Shown: one piece after another, positions 60,101 through 64,000 of the stretch | Layout: the number at the start of each line of letters is the position of its first letter | Numbering within the stretch: the first letter of the stretch is position 1 | Origin: Hexactinellida sp. DTS-2022 | Lineage: Eukaryota > Porifera > Hexactinellida | Direction: 5' to 3' | DNA length: 64,000 bases | Assembly: GCA_028753945.1 (NCBI GenBank) | Contig: JAPNXP010000006.1 | Coordinates: 2,852,001-2,916,000 of the forward strand | Notes under the pieces: model-generated | The model's database searches: none | What the model saw: only the letters and a program-made list of their open reading frames with translations | Told to the model about the DNA's origin: nothing | Translations under genes and position numbers: made by a program

Positions 60101-60398
60101 AACCAATACACTACTCACCTAAGAACTCCCGCTTTGTACCCAGCATGTTCCTCTTAGTCCTGATCCTATGTCTGAGGATATCCTCCAGGATAATGAAGAA
60201 CTGCTCCAGCTCCCGATGTCCGTCTGTTATCTGTTTACGCAGCTCCATGAAGGATTCTATTACAGACTTGATAGAGAGCTTTATCATGTTGAGAAGGTTT
60301 ACACGCTCTACTTGCCCGTTCTTCTCTCTTCGCTCCTCATTGGCTAGGTCCCTGGCACTGTTACTCACTCCACCGAGCGAGAGATCTAACTTAGACAT
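51135..60398 (-). CDS. RUFY-like RUN and FYVE domain protein
   Basis: Five exons: 60398-60119, 58545-57602, 56399-56219, 54618-54458 and 51437-51135, joined at phases 1, 0, 1 and 0. About 622 residues, close to RUFY proteins. Exons 1 and 2 together form the RUN domain: NLLNMIKLSIKSVIESF, EQFFIILEDILRHRI, then GKCRAWLRLSLMSKSIADDFKALVDN and LLTEDAVIIAGLLQSLNALDYNL. A long coiled coil follows (rest of exon 2, exons 3 and 4, including EKQWRMALQSELEQ). The last exon has a FYVE zinc finger with the PI3P-binding marks WVEDE, RRKHHCRNCG and RVCDYC. Family members act on early endosomes, binding PI3P through FYVE and Rab/Arl or motor partners through RUN and the coil. The donor of exon 3 lies 2 bp inside a pogo-like MITE; the more obvious AG/GTACAG donor 4 bp before it would break the frame of exon 4. 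Introns hold a RING-bearing MULE and two Helitron ends. Confidence 0.88.
51908..52187. repeat. MITE-like element with long G/C runs
   Basis: Facing ends tgatacagaggggggggg and ccccccccaggaaaaatttctgtatca, with runs of 8-10 G or C. Lies in the last intron of the RUFY-like gene. No clean target duplication. Confidence 0.45.
52281..53882 (-). mobile_element. MULE with FLYWCH and RING fingers, core deleted
   Basis: Long inverted ends: 52282-52365 against 53790-53882, both with the repeated phrase catttgtccgaaaatg. On the - strand the remaining coding parts are a FLYWCH-like N-terminus (53679-53425), a middle piece with GHRFHYTQRIWAKAQKLGLS (about 53395-53320), a MULE C-terminal piece (TNNAAESYHSKIKS, 53182-52985) and a RING finger (below). 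The catalytic Asp segments are missing, so it cannot move itself. No target duplication is visible. It lies in the last intron of the RUFY-like gene, same strand. Confidence 0.75.
52570..52980 (-). CDS. RING finger tail of the MULE at 52281-53882
   Basis: Frame of 136 codons with a C-terminal C3HC4-type RING: CIVC, then MPCRHANCCSDF, then CPVC. A basic stretch (RPRRKKDLKHDEDRIKCKHK) precedes it. In some animal MULEs a RING finger follows the transposase; such fingers usually recruit E2 ubiquitin enzymes. The frame overlaps the preceding transposase piece by about 40 bp in another phase, which suggests one more frameshift rather than a separate gene. Probably not functional as host gene, but the RING itself is intact. 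Confidence 0.6.
   Translation of the reverse strand: MTLADLREGREISRPRRKKDLKHDEDRIKCKHKLKDGVYNPLEFQKAMSHTNDTIGNVVSTQDAFSSSSEDEGESDDAPTIWNQCIVCLGPRLETWVFMPCRHANCCSDFSQEIEILAQTCPVCRSTINSIFKIYN
54670..55162 (+). mobile_element. Helitron (CTAG end) in RUFY-like intron
   Basis: Starts TCTATACTATAAAACTC after A, ends GCGAAGCGCGCTAG before T, no duplication. GC-rich inverted motifs (ccgcgaagcggttgg) lie near the 3' end. Confidence 0.75.
55163..55301 (+). mobile_element. Second Helitron 3' end in tandem
   Basis: Directly follows the first and repeats its layout: tactataaaactgaaaa at the left, agcgtagcgcgctag before T at the right. It looks like a shortened tandem copy, as made by rolling-circle transposition reading through or by insertion end to end. 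Confidence 0.6.
55463..55960. repeat. Decayed pogo-like sequence
   Basis: tacagtgcaatgtcgattaactg at the left and aattatccgaacacgtttgac near 55925 match pogo-type ends also seen at 5640-5710. A stretch with gtagcggcgctagcac (55530) may be a hAT remnant. Confidence 0.4.
56122..56220. mobile_element. Pogo-like MITE at the exon 3 donor of the RUFY-like gene
   Basis: 99 bp with inverted ends CAGTAGAACCTCGTTAATACG / CGTATTAACGAGAGCATACTG and a TA duplication on each side (56120-56121, 56221-56222). Its right end overlaps the inferred last bases and donor of exon 3. Confidence 0.82.
57288..57345. repeat. Perfect 22-bp inverted repeat
   Basis: gctaataggcgaacttgcta (57292 on) faces its exact complement at 57322-57343 with an 8-base loop. 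It lies in the intron between exons 2 and 3, next to pogo-like remnants at 57446-57590. Confidence 0.75.
58793..59660. mobile_element. hAT-type element (ATACTTGCCAAC ends) with a nested MITE
   Basis: Ends atacttgccaac and gttggcaagtat, flanks atttgagt / tttcgagt (6 of 8 match). The right part has repeated tatcactatatccaat (59470-59540) and tcccgccaaa boxes (59580-59640). A second element is nested at 58805-58965 with its own acttgccaac duplication and ends related to CAGTGGCGGCGC. Same end family as 23288-23613. Confidence 0.6.
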
Positions 60399-60825
60399 CT
60401 ATACCATATTTATAATATATCTGGTCGAAGTATTACTTTTAATTAAAGACACACCTGACTGGTCCCAATGTTATTCCATAAATTTGTTCAGCCATAAAAT
60501 ATGGTTGAATAAATTTATGGAACATTGCTTTTGATACTTTTGAATGGTTTTGTAATGCCATATATAGTCCCCCCTACAGTCTACGGTGCCGTGGATCGTC
60601 CCCTTCCGGGATATAAGGTCCCCTGGACAATCTATGGCGCCTTAATGGTCCCCCGGATCTATTCGGGGTGCTCTCTCTAATCTGCCGTGTAATGTATATA
60701 CCTCCGGATTTTCTTTGGCGCCGCAAGTTAATCTCTAGACAATGCGTATTGCTTAGCCTCATTGTCAAATTATAGAGAACTAACAAACTACTACAAAGTG
60801 GTACTATTCTAAACATGGGCCTATC

Positions 60826-62260
60826 AATAAACCACCACCAAAGGAGCATGTGTCGGCACAGCTGCAATTTTGGATTTCTCCGTAGACGGTGCCCTGGCCA
60901 CACCTGTATACATTGAGGACTGAAACTTGCCATGTAGGTGCGGAGTGATCGTTTAATTTGCACCTGGGGTTACGATTTTTGATCAAATAATTTTAACACC
61001 TATTTAAGCTATTTATGTCTCATAACATGAAATAATTAATAGATAATTTAATTCTACACCTTTTTGCAAATCACATATGTGGAATTTGGCAAAGGTTTGT
61101 GCTATACTTTGGGTGCCAAAATCCTGTGTTTCATCACACTTCGGATTCAGTAAAACTGTTAAATCGATTTCCATTGTTTCAACTTGTAATAAATTTATTG
61201 AATCTAATTCTATTGTTTCAACTTGTAATAATTATATTGATTTAACTTGTTAAATCTTACTCTATTGTTTCAACTTGCGATAAATATATTGATTTAACTT
61301 ATAAATTCCAGCTGGCTTCTATTTAATTGTAGTATTAATATACAATAGATTAAAGCAAATAATTAAATATAATTAGATTCTATAAAATATAATTAATGAA
61401 TTTGTTTACATAACTCAACTCACCGTGGATAACATTGCTAAATAATTTAGGGCTGAAACGAATATACCGAATATTCGTTCGAAATGATTGAACGAATATT
61501 CGTTCGTTTGCAAACGAATATTCGTTACGAAACGAATATTGGACGAATATTAGATTGAAACAGATATTCGTTGACAAATTTTGGACAACAACAAGACTTT
61601 TGTATAGCTTAGAGATATCGTAAATATAAATTCCCACTTAAACTAGCTGATTATTAGTGAACTTGTGTATAATACACTTTGTAACTATTATTATGCCATT
61701 GTAACATTATCAAAAACCTATTTTCCAATGTATTTTGTCTCTAGAAATCGATTTAATGCTTAGTCATCCAAACGAACGAATATTTGAATATTTGTTCGTT
61801 TAGAAAAAGGTTCGTTCGTTACATTTGAATATTCGTTTCAGCCCTAAATAATTAACCATCTATTTAATATATTATCTATACTTAATTAATCAATGGTATT
61901 AAACTCAAAATGGTTTAAGATTGAAACAAACTTCAAATTTATCATCGTTCCTTTGTCCGGTAACAACTTGATAAATGAAACACCGCTAACAACTTGATAA
62001 ATGAAACACCTTGAGGCGTTCATTTCATGTGGAAAAAATCCAAAATTGCAGCTGTGCCTACAGCATGTCCTTTGGAGGCACTATCCATTAACCAGCCATT
62101 AGCCACCAAAAGATAGTGCCTGCAGAGGGAAATGCGTCGGTACAGCTGCAATTTTGAAATATTTTACAAGTTGAAATAAGAGAAATAGTTAAATATAATT
62201 ATTACAAGTTGAAAGAATAGAATTAGATTTAACAGTTTTATTTTGAATATGAAGTGTCAG
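60826..62260 (+). repeat. Isolated remnant of the hairpin-bearing repeat
   Basis: A half hairpin at 60826-60885 (ccaccaccaaaggagcatg ... gcacagctgcaattttgga) is followed by the tctccgtagacggtgccc module, and a full but diverged hairpin stands at 62038-62158. It is 27 kb from the main array, so the family is dispersed, not purely satellite. A MITE is inserted at 61448-61845. Confidence 0.7.
61448..61845. mobile_element. hAT-type MITE (TAGGGCTGAAACG ends)
   Basis: Ends TAGGGCTGAAACGAATAT / ATATTCGTTTCAGCCCT and 8-bp flanks aaataatt on both sides (61440-61447, 61846-61853). The interior repeats gaatattcgttcg. No coding capacity. Confidence 0.78.
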
Positions 62261-62779
62261 GAAATAGAGGAGATCGGGAACTCAATTATGGCTCAGACAG
62301 ACCTAGGCCAAATTGAACATTTGTGATTGGCCAAAAGGTATAGAATTTAATTCTTTGTCCAAATTTTTAATTTATCAAGCTCTGAACTCAATATAATTTC
62401 GTGTAAGACAATGAATTATTGCATTGTTGATGTAAAAGCAATACATACATAAAAGTAGTGAGCCGTGTTATTTCTTTTAAAAGGGGCTACTGATGTACCT
62501 TAATAAACATTAATATTGTTAAACTACTAATGCAAATTCGAAATCAGCATACCTGTTTATACTTATTTTGCAGCAATGACTACTAAGTATGTCATTATAC
62601 GTATACCATGAAGACACTTAACTTGAGAATAAACTAATTTGGATATGAACTATTTTATCCCATAAATCCACACATGTTACCTATAACCTAGATATACAGG
62701 TGATGATTATTTTAAATTATCAGATAGAAAAAAAATTTGTATCGATTAATCGTATGTTAAAAAATGTGTTTCGATCCAT

Positions 62780-63178
62780 CTAACACGTATCCCTGAACTC
62801 CAGTTTCAACTTATCCATAACCCCAGGCGTTAGTACAGTATCAATAGCAGTACGAGACATAGCAGCAGCAGCTATTAGCGTAGCAGCATGAGCCTCAGCT
62901 GTGTTAGCTGCAGCAGTGAATCCATTGGTGTGGTTTGCATACTCAGTGTTAAGAGCATAAGTGGGGTGTATACTGGGGACTTGATAGGATAAGTCCCCCA
63001 TGTCTGTTGAGAAGCTGGGAGTATTCTTATCTGCCTGTTTGTTTCCGTACTTCATTCCTAGCTCTTCCGCGTTACTGCGGTAGAGCTCTGCGAGTATGGA
63101 GTTAGTGTTCATATTAGAATAAGGAATATCACTGCTCTCATCTATATCCAAAGTGCAGCCTGTGGCGATAGCACCACC
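62780..63178 (-). CDS. Last exon of a PM20D2-like M20 peptidase
   Basis: The exon starts after ctgttttag at 63178 and runs 133 codons to a stop at 62780. It matches the C-terminal catalytic half of the M20 domain protein 2 (ACY1L2) family: GGAIATGCTLDID, then SILAELYRSNAEELG, STDMGDLSYQVPSIHPTYAL, NHTNGFTAAANTAEAHAATLIAAAAM and TAIDTVLTPGVMDKLKLEF. Family members are cytosolic zinc hydrolases that split unusual dipeptides such as beta-alanyl-lysine, a metabolite-repair role. The SIHP motif includes a conserved histidine; the metal-binding front half must lie beyond the right edge. The frame is clean and shows no decay. It is on the same strand as the RUFY-like gene, 2.4 kb upstream of it, with repeats between, and there is no sign that they are linked in function. 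Confidence 0.85.
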   Translation of the reverse strand, partial: GGAIATGCTLDIDESSDIPYSNMNTNSILAELYRSNAEELGMKYGNKQADKNTPSFSTDMGDLSYQVPSIHPTYALNTEYANHTNGFTAAANTAEAHAATLIAAAAMSRTAIDTVLTPGVMDKLKLEFRDTC

Positions 63179-64000
63179 CTAAAACAGATTAATATTATGA
63201 AAATTAGAGAATAGAAGATTAAATTAGTATAATGTGATTTGTAGGGTTTCTCTACTGTATTGGGCCTGAGTCACTATTCGTTTGGATAATTTAAGGTCGG
63301 AGGTGAATCCCAGAAAATAGAGGAACAGCAGTTGCCTAGCACTAACACTTGTTACAAAAAAGAAATGCGATCCCGATCCTTTTGGATACACGATAAAATA
63401 ATAGGTAATATTAAATGAAGGAACGCGAAAGAAACTTTGTTAATTAATAGGTTTCTATTTAAATTAATTGCATCCCATTAATAAGTTCAAACCATCGAGT
63501 TGGTTATCCTGGCTTTCTCATCCCCGCTGCTAATTTTGCTTCACTCGTTGGTCAAACTCTTTCATTTTTTGTTCCTTTATCCATAAAGCCAATTATTTTT
63601 GAAGAGGCCAAAACTTAGTATACTAGATATTAAATAATTTAACTCGATTGATAGATACAGTATTGGAAGCCAAAATAGGTGTTAAATAATCAAAACACAA
63701 GATAATTGAATATTTTACTAGTGAACATCAGTGATGTGTGTATGTTATACAGTCGACTCCGCTTAATAGAGCCACCTCGGGACCAGGTTGTTTTGATCCG
63801 ATTAAGCGAAGAAACCGATTAACCGAAAATATTGTAAGCCAAACTGTAATTCTGTCCTATAAGTCCTGTGAAATTTTGACCCGATTAAGCGGAGAAACCG
63901 ATTAACCGGAAGCTCTATTAAGCGGAGTTGACTGTAAATGCAAATCATCCTTCGTTTATCAATCAATTATAAGTTGATTCACAATTTAGTTGTAACCATT
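63179..64000 (-). other. Intron of the PM20D2-like gene with a pogo-like MITE
   Basis: No exon is seen here. At 63750-63934 is a 185-bp MITE with ends CAGTCGACTCCGCTTAATAG / CTATTAAGCGGAGTTGACTG between TA dinucleotides, with internal repeats of ccgattaagcg. Confidence 0.6.

Noticed and set aside
60574..60963. Frame of 129 codons at 60574-60963 on the - strand
   Set aside because: It runs over a half hairpin of the array repeat and a stretch of repeated ggtccccc boxes, with no conserved pattern.
1..64000. tRNA, rRNA or other standard RNA genes
   Set aside because: I looked for typical A/B boxes and rRNA cores and saw none that I could support.
1..64000. Firm naming of the organism as a glass sponge
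   Set aside because: Only a vague resemblance of the NHL protein and the gene set point that way. No search could be run.

Overview
This window is nuclear DNA of an animal. Genes are split by introns with GT/AG borders and encode metazoan-type proteins: a RUN+FYVE protein of the RUFY family, a PM20D2-like M20 peptidase, an ANKMY1-like ankyrin/MYND protein, a protein with double-stranded-RNA-binding domains, an NHL-repeat protein and a THAP-type transposase. The DNA is AT-rich and packed with transposons. A sponge or other early-branching animal seems most likely, and a glass sponge is my guess from a vague resemblance of the NHL protein, but the sequence alone does not prove this.

Layout. 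1-4.9 kb: the last three exons of an unrecognised + strand gene, with introns full of Helitrons, hAT MITEs and a foldback element. 5-8.4 kb: a tandem-repeat hAT-like element and a - strand Ulp1-protease/PHD gene. 8.8-11.5 kb: a second foldback element and four hAT MITEs with perfect 8-bp target duplications. 12.8-14.4 kb: a - strand dsRNA-binding protein gene. 15-34 kb: a MITE with a palindromic 6-bp target duplication, an array of 13 short palindromic units, and a large array of 1.3-1.4 kb repeats that each carry a long hairpin. That array occurs in both orientations, and a single secreted-protein gene (23.8-24.5 kb) sits in the spacer between the arms. 36-44.2 kb: a broken P-element/THAP transposase, a MULE transposase abutting it tail to tail, an NHL-repeat gene with one frameshift, and a complete MULE with a 9-bp target duplication. 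44.4-45.8 kb: ANKMY1-like gene piece on the - strand. 46.3-49.5 kb: a decayed MULE with three nested insertions. 51.1-60.4 kb: five-exon RUFY-like gene on the - strand, whose introns host a RING-bearing MULE, Helitrons and pogo-like MITEs. 62.8-63.2 kb: last exon of a PM20D2-like peptidase, - strand, running off the right edge.

The host genes do not form a pathway. The main theme is mobile DNA: at least five MULE-related elements, five or six Helitrons, more than a dozen hAT-type MITEs, pogo/Tc1-type MITEs, a P-element, and two repeat types I cannot assign: the roughly 35-bp palindromic unit (20 copies) and the hairpin-bearing 1.4-kb array. Exon joins below were worked out by eye from reading frame and splice consensus. 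Several coding regions show single-base frameshifts, which may be real decay or assembly error.
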